Source: Fistularia commersonii
Lineage: Eukaryota > Chordata > Actinopteri > Syngnathiformes > Fistulariidae
Reading direction: 5' to 3'
DNA: 64,000 bases
Assembly: GCA_037954325.1 (NCBI GenBank)
Contig: JBBMNZ010000007.1
Location: 10,728,501 to 10,792,500, forward strand
Part shown: positions 1 to 10,179 of the stretch, one piece after another
Position numbering within the stretch: the first letter of the stretch is position 1
Layout of the letters: each line of letters begins with the position of its first letter
Position numbers and translations under genes: made by a program
Notes under the pieces: model-generated
The model's database searches: none
What the model saw: only the letters and a program-made list of their open reading frames with translations
What the model was told of the DNA's origin: nothing

Positions 1-250
1 AGGCCTGTTTTACATCATGCAAAAAAACTGCTTAGTTTCTGAAAAGGTTCACAGAACTGCAAAAAAAAAGTCCCTGCAGCGCAAAAGCGAATTAATCGTT
101 ATATCAGATCGTTATATCTGAAGGATTTTTATTTAAATGTAAATCAAATGAAGTTTAATCTTAATGCAAACCTGTGACCATAGTAGAGATAATTCGCTTT
201 GCCTATATATTTGATAACTCATTTGAGTCCATTTGCTCATTTGTTCCTAT

Positions 251-369
251 GGGGGCTGTGTGGCGCAGGAGGTGGAGCGATCGTTTTTGGAACCGAAAAT
301 TCACGGTTTAATTCCCGGTTCCTCCTGGTGTGTCGAAGTGTTGTCGAGTAAGACACTGAACTTCTAACT
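251..369 (+). repeat. tRNA-like SINE-type repeat, 5' half (split by hAT insertion)
   Basis: Contains a box-A-like TGGCGCAGGAGG and a degenerate box-B-like GGTTTAATTCC, then GTAAGACACTGAAC. The same head and tail occur at 62501-62655. It is interrupted at 369/1060 by an insertion and resumes with GCTCCCCTGG. It is a repeat rather than a functional tRNA: no cloverleaf can be drawn. Confidence 0.6.
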
Positions 370-1059
370 CAGGGGTGTCCACACTTTTTCGCCTTGTGAG
401 CTACTTTTCAAATGACCATGTGAAAATGATCTACCTGCACTAAAAATGCTGAATATATATTTAGTGAGTATACTTAACACAATAAATGTTTGGGGATCCT
501 GCATAACCCTTATGGCACACTACAACAGAGTGCTTTTTTGGTAAATATGTTATTCTGATTACTTGAATGGAGTCTGCAGCATAGTTGAAGTTAGCTGTGA
601 GAAAATTGATTGCTGTCCAGACAGCTGGGATTTCAGTTCCTTTACCTTTCTCCTTCTCAACTCACTTTTCCGAGGGAAGTCGGTGTCTTAGTTTTTATGA
701 ACGGTCTGAAAATGCCGCTCCACATTTCCCTTTTTCGGAATAGCAATGGCAGACCGGCGGATTAGGCAAACGCACTTTGAAAATGACAATTAAAAAAAAA
801 AGTCCACCTCCCATTCCGTTTTAGTCTTTTTACTTACCACTCATTTTTATACCCATAAGTTTAGAAGACATATATTGAAGGCTAACTCGCTAGCTTGCTA
901 GAACGCATGCTATGAGCATGTGCGCAGTGACAGAAAAGGTCCGATTGGACAGACCGACTGCCAGTCAAGTGACAAATTTAATAGTGAGGGTGATAGGCTG
1001 ACGTCTACGTTTGCGATCTACACACACTACCTTTGCGATCGACGTATTGGGCACGCCTG
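370..1059 (+). mobile_element. non-autonomous hAT element with 8-bp target duplication
   Basis: The left end reads CAGGGGTGTCCACAC and the right end, read on the other strand, is CAGGCGTGCCCAATA. These form imperfect terminal inverted repeats of the hAT CAGGGGTGTCC type. The element is flanked by perfect 8-bp direct repeats TTCTAACT at 362-369 and 1060-1067, the duplication length expected of hAT transposases. The 690-bp interior has no transposase-like frame. Removing the element rejoins the tRNA-like repeat. Confidence 0.85.
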
Positions 1060-1167
1060 TTCTAACTGCTCCCCTGGCGCTGGTGGACGGCAGCCCTATG
1101 CTCATGGTTCATCCATGATGGGTTAATTGCAGAGACAGAATTTCCTTACGGGGATTAATAAAGGATA
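1060..1167 (+). repeat. tRNA-like SINE-type repeat, 3' half
   Basis: Continues the copy begun at 251. It shares GGTGGACGGCAGC, ATCCATGATGGGT and GGGGATTAATAAAGGATA with the second copy at 62501-62655. The AATAAAG-type terminus is the 3' end of the repeat. Confidence 0.6.
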
Positions 1168-2340
1168 GATTCTAAATTATAATTATTGAGCACCATGATG
1201 GCGTCCTCATGAAGAAACAGTCTAGTTCCTAAAAATTGTTCTAGGAACTGCAAAAAACAAAAAATGTTCATACAGCACAAAAGGGGCCCGACTTACCTTT
1301 GGAGCCCCTCCATGGACTCGGTCAAGAAAACCCTGCAACCCTGCTCTCTCGCGGGTTAATTTATTGCAATGGGCGGGGGGTCGCTCATGACTTTATTTCA
1401 ACTCCTCTAGAGTAGTTTTTAAGAAAAATGGGGCGGGTGGACAGATGGGACAGAGTCAGAGGCTGAGGAAGTGGAAAAAAGAGAGAGGGAAAAAGTGGAA
1501 ACTCTGAAGTGTGAAACATGTCTATAAAGTGTTCCCTTCCCTTTTTTACGGGCTCCAGAGCGCCATATGGAGCCGCCATCCCATTAAGAGCGTTCAGCTG
1601 CCGAGGTGCCGCTCGCGCGAGCATCCGCCCCGACGTGCCCGATAGTGTTGCTGGGCACGGATGCACATGTGTCCGCTAGCTCGGGCTCGAGGGGGGGTCG
1701 CGAGGGGTGCCAGTGTTTTTGGGGGCGAAAAGTGGGAAAAGATGCTGTTGGGCGATGCTACCTGATCGCAAATGCTATAGGCAAAAAAAAAAAAAATCTG
1801 AAAGCTTATTATTCCGAAGAAGAGGGAGCAAGGAAGTGGCGTAATTGCAAACACGCCGCGGTCTGTTCCTAATTTGGGGAAAAAGCGGGGAAGAAAAAGT
1901 GGAATGCAAGGATTGGACGAAGATAAGTATGAACAACAACACACCAAAGAACGAAAAAAAACGGAATGAGAGGGAAGTTCAGTCTTTATCGTTTGTTATA
2001 AAACATTTTTTTGTAAGCATCATTATATTTCTGTCAGCGGAGTGAAGGCCCCACCATGGGTGCAGCTGCAAACCAAAGTGCAGATCGGGGAATGAGCCTG
2101 CAGTCAGACTTCAGGGTGTAACGCTCCCCTTTAACTTTACTAATCTAATCTTAACACCTGCCAATATTGTGGGTCAACCGACTCTGCAGAAGTAATTGGT
2201 ATTTATGAACTCAAGTCGGCAGCCAGTCGCGACACCTGGATGGATTTTAGCTTTTGCAGCCGATGACCTCCATCCCCGTCCGTCCTCATCCTTCAAGGAG
2301 AACAGAAGATCATATCCGAAAGACTTCATGTTAAAAATGA

Positions 2341-2580
2341 ATTAGGTTAAATTTTGCCTCACAGCAAGAAAGTCACTGGTTCGATTCTGACAAGGTTTGC
2401 ATGGGTTTCCCCCCAGGTTCTTTCTCACGGTCCAAAACATGCTGTGGGCAACTTGGAGACCCGCAATTTCCTAGACATGTGAATTTTTACATGATTATAT
2501 GACAGGAAAAGTTGTGTGAATAGTTGCATGTCTCTCCTTGCAACCCTAAATTGCAGGGCAAGCGTCACAGGAAACGAATA
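2341..2580 (+). repeat. common teleost dispersed repeat copy (+)
   Basis: Shows the recognisable order: TGCCTCACAGCAAGAAAGTC, GGTTCGATTC, TTTGCATG, GGTCCAAAACATG and a short GAATAGTTGCATGTCTCTCC segment. Other copies occur throughout the window in both orientations. The family is widespread in fish; I do not assign a transposon class. Confidence 0.55.
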
Positions 2581-3169
2581 AATGAACACATCGCCACCTT
2601 CTTAAAATAACTGCCAAAGTATTTTGGTGCAATTTTTTTTGTTGAAATCAACTCCTTATTCAAACAGAATGTGCTTTCTGAAAAAACATGTTTATTTTAA
2701 AACTTCTAATTTTAAGAAGGCAGTGATATATGATATACGAATACCGCGTGTGATTTAATTTGCATAACATGTAACCACTAGAGGGCAGTGCAGAGCCCGG
2801 AGTTCAGTTCAAATTTCCGTTTCAGATACAAAAAGAGGTGGGTTTTAAATATATGTGGAGGGAGAATTCTTCTCCAGGTTTTTACCGATGCACTGTCTTC
2901 TTCTGTTCCTTTCGCAAATGCGCATATTTCGCGACACTGCCCTCCCATGGCTTCGGGTGGCACTGCACTGTTTGGCTATGCTGCGCATAAATTAGCCTTT
3001 AACCCGCATTTACATGCTAATGTGGGAGGAGAAATGCTGTTTGTGTCCCCGAATGACAACCCCAGGGAGCTGCAGTTTCCTCAACAAAGGATCATCTCAT
3101 CTGGATTAAATCTAAGAGAAGCTTTGTTAATCTTCTCCGTAAAGTTTAACTAAACTTCTCCGTCTCCAG

Positions 3170-3354
3170 GCGAATCTTCCCCTGCTGCAGAGGGAGCTGT
3201 TGCACTGTGCACGGGCGGCCAAACAGACCCCGGCCCAGTACCTCTCCCAGCACGAGCACCTCCTGCTCAGCACCACCATGGCGTCCTCTCCGGACTCCTC
3301 TGAGCTCCTAATGGAGCCCGGAGAGGCCGGGACCAAGAGACACAGCCCGAGCAG
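3170..3354 (+). CDS. cbfa2t2: cbfa2t2 coding exon a
   Basis: The exon follows a pyrimidine-rich acceptor (ctccgtctccag) and begins in phase 0 with ANLPLLQRELLHC, the segment after the NHR1/TAF homology domain. It ends after AGC AG before gtcaga. It reads ARAAKQTPAQYLSQHEHLLL and then an acidic SSELLME stretch. An in-frame ATG inside (ATG GCG TCC) is not the gene start, because conserved sequence precedes it. Confidence 0.93.
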
Positions 3355-5561
3355 GTCAGAGAAAAGAAAAAGTGTGTTCATATCCAGAGTAAGACCACCA
3401 CGTCCAGCTGCGCATTCACAAAAAAAAAAAAAAATCATGGTCCTTCAGGGGTAAAGAGAACGGTTTCCACGAGCGCCCGCCAGTAGCCTTGGAGCCAGCT
3501 GCCAAGCGCATTTGCACCATCAGCCCGGCTCCCCGTCACAGCCCGGCGCACCCGCTCGCCCTCAGTGCCCAGCTTCATCCCACCCCGCCACCCCTGCAGC
3601 ACTACGCTCTGGACGACATTGCCGCACCGCACATCCTGCACCGCGAGCACAGCCAGCGCATGTTGGAGATCCGCGAGCTCAAAGACCGCCCCAGACTTCC
3701 TGGTAAAGGACCCACATTCATCCTTTTTGTTGTTTTTTTTTTTCTCTCTTCTTCATCAGAAAGTGAATATTTCCATATAATGTGTGAATTGTTGTGTCTC
3801 TATATGACATGTGAATGAGTGAGTGAAACAGGCGTCCGGTCGTGGGTGAACCCGGCCTCTCGTCCAATGACAGCTGGGTTAAACTCCAGCAGCCCCTTGG
3901 CACCAGAGGGCAGAATGTAGCGGTATAGATAATGAATGAATTGTCCAATCGGGGGGGGGGGGGGGCACATTTTTAATTATTAATCAAACATTATGAATCC
4001 GAGGTGCAACAGTGAACTGAGGGAGGGGAAAATTATATATATATATATATATACAATATATATAGTGTGTGTGTGTAACTGGTATTACATGAGGAAATCT
4101 GGAGTTTCAGAGAAGTATGTTAGACTGGTGCAAGACATGTATGCTACCTGTGAGACAGTGATGCAGTGTGCTATAGGGGTAACAGGTGGAGGTCGGACTC
4201 CATCGGGGATCAGCTCTGAACCCCTTCTTGTTTGCTGTGCATATGGACAGGCTGACCGATGAGGTTAGACAGGAATCTCCATGGACAGTGATGTTTGCAG
4301 ATGAAATTGTGATCTGTAGTGAGAGCAGAAAGTAGGTTGAGGAAAACTTAAGGGAGTTGGAGGTATGCGCTGGAAAGGAGGGGATTGAAGGTTAGTCGCA
4401 GCCAGATAGAGTATATGTGTGAATGAGAGGAATCCGGGTGGAACGGTGAAGCTATAGGGAGTGGAAATCAAGAAGTTGGAGGATTTCAGGTACTTGGGGT
4501 CAACAGTCTAGAGCAGCGGAGAGTGTGGGAAAAAAAAAAGGTGAAGAGATGGGTTCAAGCAGGTTGGAATGGGTGGAGAAAAGGGTCATGGGTACTATGT
4601 GATAGAAGATTATCAGCCAGAATGAAAGGAAAGGTGTACAAGACAGTGGTGAGACCAGCGATGCTGTATGACCCAGAAACATTTACAATGACGAAAAGAC
4701 AGGGGGCAGAGCTAGAGGTTCTCTTTGGGAGTAACAAGGATGGATAGGATCAGGAATGAGTCTATCAGAAAAACAGCATATGTTACATGTTTTGGAGAGG
4801 TCAGAGAAGCCAGACTTAGATGGTTGGGTCATGTACAGAGGAGGGATAGTGAATATATTTGTAGATGGATGCTGGAATCGGAGCTGCCAGGCAGGAGGTC
4901 TAGAGGAAGACCAAAGAGAAGATTTATGGACATAGTGAGAGAGGATATGAAGGTAGTTGGTGTGAGAGAGGAAGATACAGTGAATAGGGTTGGAGAAGGT
5001 TGATATGCTGGCAACCCCTGAAGGGAAAAATAAGAAGACTTTATAAAATGTTTTTTATATTTCTTTTAATATATATGTCTCTGTATGTATGTATGTATGT
5101 ACACTTGCATGAACCTATTTGGTTATTGTGTGCGTTATAAGGGGTGGTCTCAGTGAGAAGCTGCCAAATATATCTTACCAGAGTATATAAACAGAGCCAT
5201 TTTGTCCTGGCAGGGTGGGTTGGATTTTCTGTGTGTGTGTGTACCCCCCCTCCTCACACACACACACACACACACACCTCCTGATTTTGGGCTTGTCAGA
5301 GCATTTTGGAAACAGCAGTAGCTCACAGGCACTCCTAACAAAACGCACCTTGATATGTTCATGGTAGAGGTGCTGTGTATACGAGGTCTTACTCCCATGT
5401 CTGACAGCCTCCCGCCCGCCTGCCGCCACTTAACTCACAGACGCGCTCACACAGACACACACACACACACACACTCACACATAAACACATCAGTCCAAAG
5501 GCTCATGGCTTTGAACTGATGAACACTGATGAGAACCAGGAGTACAGATGAGGTTGAGAGG

Positions 5562-5596
<35 letters not shown>

Positions 5597-5746
5597 TGTG
5601 TGCGTGTGCGTGTGCGCGTGTGTCTGTATGAGAGCATCATTATTTTCTTCAGCAGGCCCAGTGTGCATGTGGCTTCTTGCTGGCTGTTTGTTACGAGTTT
5701 TAAGAGTTTTGTTGTGTCTTTGTTGTGTTTTTTGGGTCCACCCCGT

Positions 5747-5800
<54 letters not shown>

Positions 5801-6121
5801 GGCTTTTATAATAAGTCTTGCGGTTTGGACTCATCAGAAGCAAAATCTCGCATTTACTACTAAGTGTAATATTCCCTTCTCATAGTATTGTAAATGAAAT
5901 CAAATTGCAACGTAAGACTGCTTCTGCTTGTGTGTTTGTGTGCGCGCGCATATGTGTGTGTGTGTATGTTTTTTTTTTCATGATTATAACGGTCAACAGT
6001 GAGTGTCAGACCGGCTGGTTGTGTTTAGAAGTGGAGCCACTCCACTCAGCCTGAGTGTCTCCCTACTGGAATGCTGTGAGCTCCAGAAGGGGAGGCACGG
6101 AGGGAAAAGTTTAGTGTGTGT

Positions 6122-6159
<38 letters not shown>

Positions 6160-9100
6160 TTGACAGCTGACTTCCAGATGTGTTCAGGCTCTGGGTGCTG
6201 AAAGTCTGTTTTACATCACGGACGTTTCTCTGTTCCTCCTTCTCCTGCTCTCCATCCCTCTGTTCATCTTGCATCATTTGCGTCTAGTTGGTTTTTTTTT
6301 TTTCGTCCATTTATTTCACTGGATGATTCAGTTGTGAAGGAAGGAAGATTTCTTTTCCTTTTAAGTCCGGGCCTTTTGCCATGGGAAGAACATACACACA
6401 TGAAAGTTTTTTTTTTTTCTCCCCCCCCGAAATGCCCCCCTCCTGATTTTCAATCAGAACATTAAAAGATGTAAACCGTTTCCCCGGTGACCTTCAGCCC
6501 GGGCCGGTGCTTAGATTTATTTTAATCACAACGGCCCGTTGTCGTGTTTTAATCAGGCTCCAACGGAGGGTACCGCGAGGAGCCGGTGGACCACAGGCTG
6601 ACGGACAGGGAGTGGGCTGACGAGTGGAGGCATCTGGACCACGTGAGTGTACAGACGGGCGCTGGCGAGGAAATCCCACATCGCTTGCGCATCCAAATGA
6701 TGCACAAGGCGGCCATATTTTTCTATTTATAAGGACAGCCTGCATGAATCTCAAGCGTTAGTAAATAAAAATGAACGGGGTTATTGACCCATAGAGGACT
6801 CAGCCCAGTGCACGAGCACGATTTCGTATCTAGGGAGAGGATGTGGATGTTGTGGTTTCCTTTATAGAAATATATAAACCAGGATATCGGCCTCGCCTTC
6901 CCAGATTTCCACATAAACACAGAAGGCGTGAGGCATCGATGGGAATGAATGCGCACGCGGCTCAGGGGGAGGGTTTTAAAAAGCTTTCGATGAGAAATCT
7001 ACGAGCGATCTCTCGACACTGCGTGACACCGAGAAGAATTAGAAGTGGAATTTATTTCACGATTGATTGTGTATTTCTTTGCTCCGATCGGCAGGTTTTG
7101 AACTCCATCGTGGACATGGTGGAAAAGACGCGGCGGTCAGTGAGCGTTCTCCGGCGGTGCCAGGAGTCGGATCGCGAGGAGCTCAACTACTGGAGGCGTC
7201 GTTCGAGTGAGCAGGAGGACCCGCGCAAGGGGGGCTCCGGCTCCGCACCTATCTCCAAAACACACAGCCCACATTCGGCGGAGTCAGGTCGGTGCGGCTG
7301 TCTGCGTTCACGTCATTTAAAAAAAAAAAAAAAATTGAGTTTAAGAACAATGCATTGCCATCATCCTCATATTTGTGATATACATGATATTGGGAGGAAC
7401 CAATATTGAATGTAATTAATTTCCTGCTTGGCTCAAAATTTTCTTTGTTTAAATCTGTCGAAAACCTCTCTCGGCTTGTTTAGATTTAAAATCTTAATCG
7501 TGTCTCTCTGTAGACTTATCGTAAATTCGAGTTAGGCGAGCCTCATCTTTCGTTCCGTGCTCACTACCGCCCCCCTGTGGTTCGGGAATGTAATTGCGCC
7601 CGGGCACCCCCTCCCCTCCCCACAGGCTGCCGCATGCTTGCAGTGTTCTCTCGGCGTGCCAGCCTTCGCCGTTTCCCTGCTGGTTCGCATTCACGGGCAG
7701 GTGCCAAGAACGGGCCTCGGCCATATCGGCCGCAGAAGGGCCGTCCTGCAGGCTCAGAAACCCCAGAGCGGGCTGACTCGCCGGAGCACCATCTGGGCTC
7801 CCAGTCGGAAGCCCGCCTGCCTGCCTGAGTGAGGGGGTTGAAAAAAAGCGGAGAGGAGCCGGCCGCGATGTGGACGAAGGGGGAAAAGAGAGGAAGCAGT
7901 TGTGAGGCGGCACGTAAACCAATACAGGGGTGAGGAGGCAGGGCCCCGGTTGCATCGTGTGAGTGAATCGAAATAAAAAATCCAGAGAGAAAGAGAGGGA
8001 TTCGATTCAAGGGAGCAGACAGAATGTTGACACAGCTTGTCGGTCCATTTTCCCCTCCAAGCCAAACACATTCCTCTCAGAGGCTGTTGGATCTCAGATC
8101 AGCCGGAGACTGTTGGAAAAAAGCAAAACAAAAAAAAAAAAAAACAACAATAATGTGGTCTTTGCATCCTAAATAAGCGGAGCTGTCCACACCGACGACA
8201 GCTTAAAATAATATACGGGCGGTTTTCTGTATCCACTTAGGGCCGTCGTGAAATCGATCAGGATTTTCCATGTGGTAGCTAAAGGTGTGGTTTTTTTGTT
8301 TTTTCCCGCAGAGCCCCAGCGTGACTTCGCCCCTCGATCGGGCTCGGCGTACGTCTCCGACGAGATCTGGAGAAAAGCGGGTAAGGAGTGCCTTCGGGTT
8401 ACGAGGCCTTTTTTTTTTTTTTTTTTTTTTTAGCCGTGAGGTGATCGGCTTTAACGCGCCCGCCTCTTTCCAACCCCCCGTCGTGCAGAGGAGGCGGTGA
8501 ACGAGGTGAAGCGCCAGGCCATGGACGAGGTGCAGAAGGCGGTGGCTGAGGCCGAGCAGAAAGCCTTCGAGATGATCGCCGCCGAGAGGGCGAAGATGGA
8601 GAAGACCCTGGCCGAGGCGAAGAGGAAGGCTCAAGAAGACGCCATCATGGTGATCAATGAGCAGGAGGACTCCAGTGAGGTATATAATACATATTTACAA
8701 ATTGAATTATTTCTGTTTCCCTCACAGGTTTGCTTTAAAAGATTCAATATCACGTGATTTACCGAAAAAAAAAACAAGATATTGTATTTATATCATACAT
8801 ATATATATATATATATTTAGAGATAAACAACCAACTATGAGGCCGCTTTCACTTAGTAGGAACTTTTTTCACAGTTCCTGGACCCTTTTTTAGGGACTCA
8901 TCAAATTCTTTGGGCCATTCAGACAGCATAGGAAACATCTTAGCACCTCCTGTCCAATAGTAACTCGTGATGTAGGTGCTTGATGATTGGTGGAACCCTT
9001 AAGCCGTGTCCATCAGCAGTTACTTTTTGCAGTCCAAATTGCACCATTTTTAAAATGCATAGTGGTCACTGGTCTGTTGTTTTCTTGCAACCTGCAACAA

Positions 9101-10179
9101 AGAGGTCCAAGCTCTGGTTGCTCAGAGGGGAAGATCAACACACTGGCCAAAATAAGTTCAGTGAAGCGACAAGATAGAAACACTTCAACCCATCTGATAG
9201 TTCATGGTTATTTTTCCTGCCATGTGGCACCCTACTGTGGTCCCTCACTGGAGAATGCAAAACTAAAAAATTCCCCTGAAGGCGGCTAGATCCTGGAACC
9301 AAAGATGAGCAGAGCAGTTCTTTGAACTTTTCTGTCCAAAAGTGGCTTCAGATCTTAAATCACATTAATGTGAGATAGTAGTTGGGCTTGAAATTTGTTT
9401 ATATATACTGCTCAAAAAAATAAAGGGAACATTTGAACAACACAATGTAACCCCAAGTCAATCACACTTCTGTGAAATCATAGTGTCCACTCAGGAAGCA
9501 ACACAGATTCATTTTGACTTGTTTTAAGGACATTACATCAAAGTTGGATTAGTGATTCCTAATCCAGACCTCCATGGGTTAATACATTTAATTTCCATTG
9601 ATCATTTTTGTGTGATTTTGTTGTCAGCACATTCAACTGTGTAAAGAGCAAAGTATTTCATAAGAATATTTCATTCATTTAGATCTAGGATGTGTTTTTT
9701 TAAGTGTTCCCTTTATTTTTTTGAGCAGTGTTTATACATGTGTGTTAGTGTCTGTGTGTGTGTGTGTGGTTGTGAACCCCTGTGATTTAAATCAAACCTG
9801 TCATTTCCCTCCTCCCCTCCGCCAGTGTTGCTGGAACTGCGGCCGCAAAGCTAGCGAGACGTGCAGCGGCTGCAACGCCGCCCGCTACTGTGGCTCCTTC
9901 TGCCAGCACAAAGACTGGGAGAGGCATCACCTCATCTGCAGCCCAGGACTTCAGGCTCAGCCCAAAACTGTGTCCGCCATCACCGCCACCAGGATGTCCG
10001 CCATGGCGACGTCAACAGCGGCAGCCGCCGCCGGAGCGTCTCCTGTCGGCCTCGCCGGGGTCAAGGCCCCCGACAGCGTGCCTCCGGCCTCCAGCCCCAG
10101 CGGGGACAAAGCCTCGGTGGCTTCCCGCTCGTCCACCCCTTCCACCCCGGCCTCGGCCCCCGAAACCAACGGACACTAG
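3170..10179 (+). CDS. cbfa2t2: cbfa2t2 (MTGR1), 3' part of gene, seven coding exons
   Basis: ETO/MTG-family nuclear corepressor scaffold. Family members recruit NCoR/SMRT, SIN3 and histone deacetylases to DNA-bound partners. Coding exons are 3170-3354, 3449-3702, 6557-6642, 7095-7287, 8312-8380, 8489-8679 and 9826-10179. All introns are GT-AG and the exons sum to 1332 nt, exactly 444 codons with the stop. Visible regions are the end of the TAF-homology flank, NHR2 (DHRLTDREWADEW onward), NHR3 (DEIWRKA onward) and a C-terminal MYND zinc finger. The paralogue call rests on features recalled as CBFA2T2-like rather than RUNX1T1-like: CARAAKQTP, SSELLME, TISPAPRHSPA, CQESDREELNYW and a C-terminus ending TNGH. 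It is supported by the convergent necab3 neighbour. Human CBFA2T2 is about 600 residues, so roughly 160 N-terminal residues are encoded upstream of the window. The start codon is not in the window. Confidence 0.95.
3449..3702 (+). CDS. cbfa2t2: cbfa2t2 coding exon b
   Basis: The acceptor is tccttcag after a poly-A run; the first base completes the Arg codon split from exon a. The exon encodes a proline-rich linker with PAAKRICTISPAPRHSPA and LHPTPPPLQHYALDDIA, which aligns best with CBFA2T2 among the three paralogues. It ends CCT G before gtaaag. This linker joins the TAF-homology part to NHR2 and is expected to be largely disordered. Confidence 0.93.
3800..3945 (+). repeat. 3' half of the teleost dispersed repeat, in cbfa2t2 intron
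   Basis: Contains GAATGAGTGAGTGAA, GGTGAACCCGGCCTCTCGTC, GACAGCTGGGTTAAACTCCA and AGCGGTATAGATAATGAATG, the characteristic tail. A run of about 14 G residues follows at about 3951-3964. Confidence 0.55.
4075..5045 (+). mobile_element. degenerate RTE-like LINE relic (reverse-transcriptase C-terminal part)
   Basis: Broken frames on the + strand read KSGVSEKYVRLVQDMY, then a polymerase active-site remnant MFADEIVIC, where FADD would be expected. Near the 3' end it reads ARLRWLGHVQRRDSE and GRPKRRFMDIVREDMKVVGV. The same 3' peptide block recurs at 26330, 28205 and 43395. Multiple stops and frameshifts show it is inactive. It sits in the cbfa2t2 intron between exons b and c. The RTE placement is from memory of fish LINEs. 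Confidence 0.75.
5229..5278 (+). repeat. (TG)n followed by (CA)n microsatellite
   Basis: About seven TG units, a C-rich spacer of about 10 nt, then about twelve CA units. The two halves are reverse complements, so transcripts could fold into a hairpin here. Confidence 0.85.
5451..5482 (+). repeat. (CA)n microsatellite
   Basis: Interrupted CA run in the cbfa2t2 intron. Confidence 0.85.
5565..5630 (+). repeat. (TG)n microsatellite with CG interruptions
   Basis: A TG run followed by TGCG-interrupted units. Confidence 0.85.
5743..5799 (+). repeat. (TG)n microsatellite
   Basis: Nearly pure TG run of about 50 bp. Further short TG tracts follow at about 5930-5968. Confidence 0.9.
6112..6158 (+). 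repeat. (TG)n microsatellite
   Basis: TG run with a single TC interruption, about 400 bp upstream of cbfa2t2 exon c. Confidence 0.9.
6557..6642 (+). CDS. cbfa2t2: cbfa2t2 coding exon c (start of NHR2)
   Basis: The acceptor is gttttaatcag and the donor is gtgagt after CAC. It encodes SNGGYREEPVDHRLTDREWA and then DEWRHLDH, the start of the NHR2 alpha-helical tetramerisation region of MTG proteins. Length is 86 nt and the phases join exons b and d. Confidence 0.93.
7095..7287 (+). CDS. cbfa2t2: cbfa2t2 coding exon d (NHR2 core)
   Basis: The acceptor is gatcggcag. It begins VLNSIVDMVEKTRRSVSVLR and continues with RCQESDREELNYW, the core NHR2 helix that mediates homo- and hetero-oligomerisation in this family. 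A serine-, glycine- and lysine-rich tail follows (KGGSGSAPISKTHSPHSAES). It ends TCA G before gtcggt. Confidence 0.94.
8312..8380 (+). CDS. cbfa2t2: cbfa2t2 coding exon e
   Basis: A 69-nt exon with acceptor tttttcccgcag and donor gtaagg. It encodes EPQRDFAPRSGSAYVSDEIW then RKA, leading into NHR3. The equivalent human segment has the same spacing of aromatic and acidic residues. Confidence 0.92.
8489..8679 (+). CDS. cbfa2t2: cbfa2t2 coding exon f (NHR3 coiled coil)
   Basis: The acceptor is ccgtcgtgcag and the donor is gtatat after SSE. It encodes a long charged helix beginning EEAVNEVKRQAMDEVQKAVA and ending AIMVINEQEDSSE, the NHR3 coiled-coil region linked to corepressor binding. Length is 191 nt and the frame is continuous with exons e and g. 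The donor gtatat is weaker than the other donors of this gene. Confidence 0.94.
8839..9347 (+). mobile_element. unclassified inverted-ended dispersed repeat, copy 1
   Basis: The left end GAGGCCGCTTTCACTTAG and the right end, read on the other strand (GAAGCCACTTTTGGACAG), are imperfect inverted repeats. The interior shares ordered landmarks with the copies at 33631 and 45923: a TAGTAGGAACTTTT/AGTTCCTGG start, GATGATTGGTGGAACCCTTA, GCACCATTTTTAAAA, and the terminal CTGTCCAAAAGTGGCT. It has no coding capacity. It is probably a non-autonomous DNA transposon, but the superfamily is unknown to me. Confidence 0.5.
9406..9732 (+). mobile_element. internally deleted Tc1-like element (MITE), copy 1
   Basis: Terminal inverted repeats: CTGCTCAAAAAAATAAAGGG at the left and its complement TTTATTTTTTTGAGCAG at the right, next to TA. 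Only the two ends of a larger element remain. Sequence jumps from AGGAAGCAACACAGATTC directly to ATTTTGACTTGTTTTAAGG. The copy at 29000-29362 has the same junction. It ends about 95 bp before cbfa2t2 exon g. Confidence 0.75.
9826..10179 (+). CDS. cbfa2t2: cbfa2t2 last coding exon g (NHR4/MYND finger and C-terminus)
   Basis: The acceptor is cctcccctccgccag and the exon runs to a TAG stop. The MYND zinc finger is complete: the C-x2-C pair in CWNC, then TCSGC, YCGSFC and HHLIC, giving seven Cys and one His as ligands. MYND fingers of this family bind proline-containing peptides in NCoR and SMRT. An alanine-, serine- and proline-rich tail follows, ending PETNGH. Immediately before the finger the exon codes an extra Cys (TGT TGC TGG), where I recall Asn or Ser in mammals. 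Confidence 0.96.
   Translation, partial: CCWNCGRKASETCSGCNAARYCGSFCQHKDWERHHLICSPGLQAQPKTVSAITATRMSAMATSTAAAAAGASPVGLAGVKAPDSVPPASSPSGDKASVASRSSTPSTPASAPETNGH

Larger units (their letters stand above)
1..3169 (+). other. intron of cbfa2t2 (5' exons lie outside the window)
   Basis: No exon resembling the preceding CBFA2T2 coding exon (ending VIPFLK) could be found here. The stretch holds a split tRNA-like repeat, a hAT element, and a copy of a common teleost repeat near 2340-2580. The segment 1385-1990 is purine-rich and unremarkable; the open frames there look like chance. Confidence 0.7.

Noticed and set aside
251..330. Possible tRNA gene
   Set aside because: Box A- and B-like motifs are present but no cloverleaf stem pairing could be drawn, and a related copy exists at 62501. 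It is a dispersed repeat.
1385..1990. Overlapping open frames near the left edge
   Set aside because: Low-complexity composition, no conserved motif, inside a cbfa2t2 intron.
7494..8071. Overlapping GC-rich open frames on both strands
   Set aside because: They lie in a cbfa2t2 intron between coding exons d and e; no splice context, domain or family resemblance was seen.
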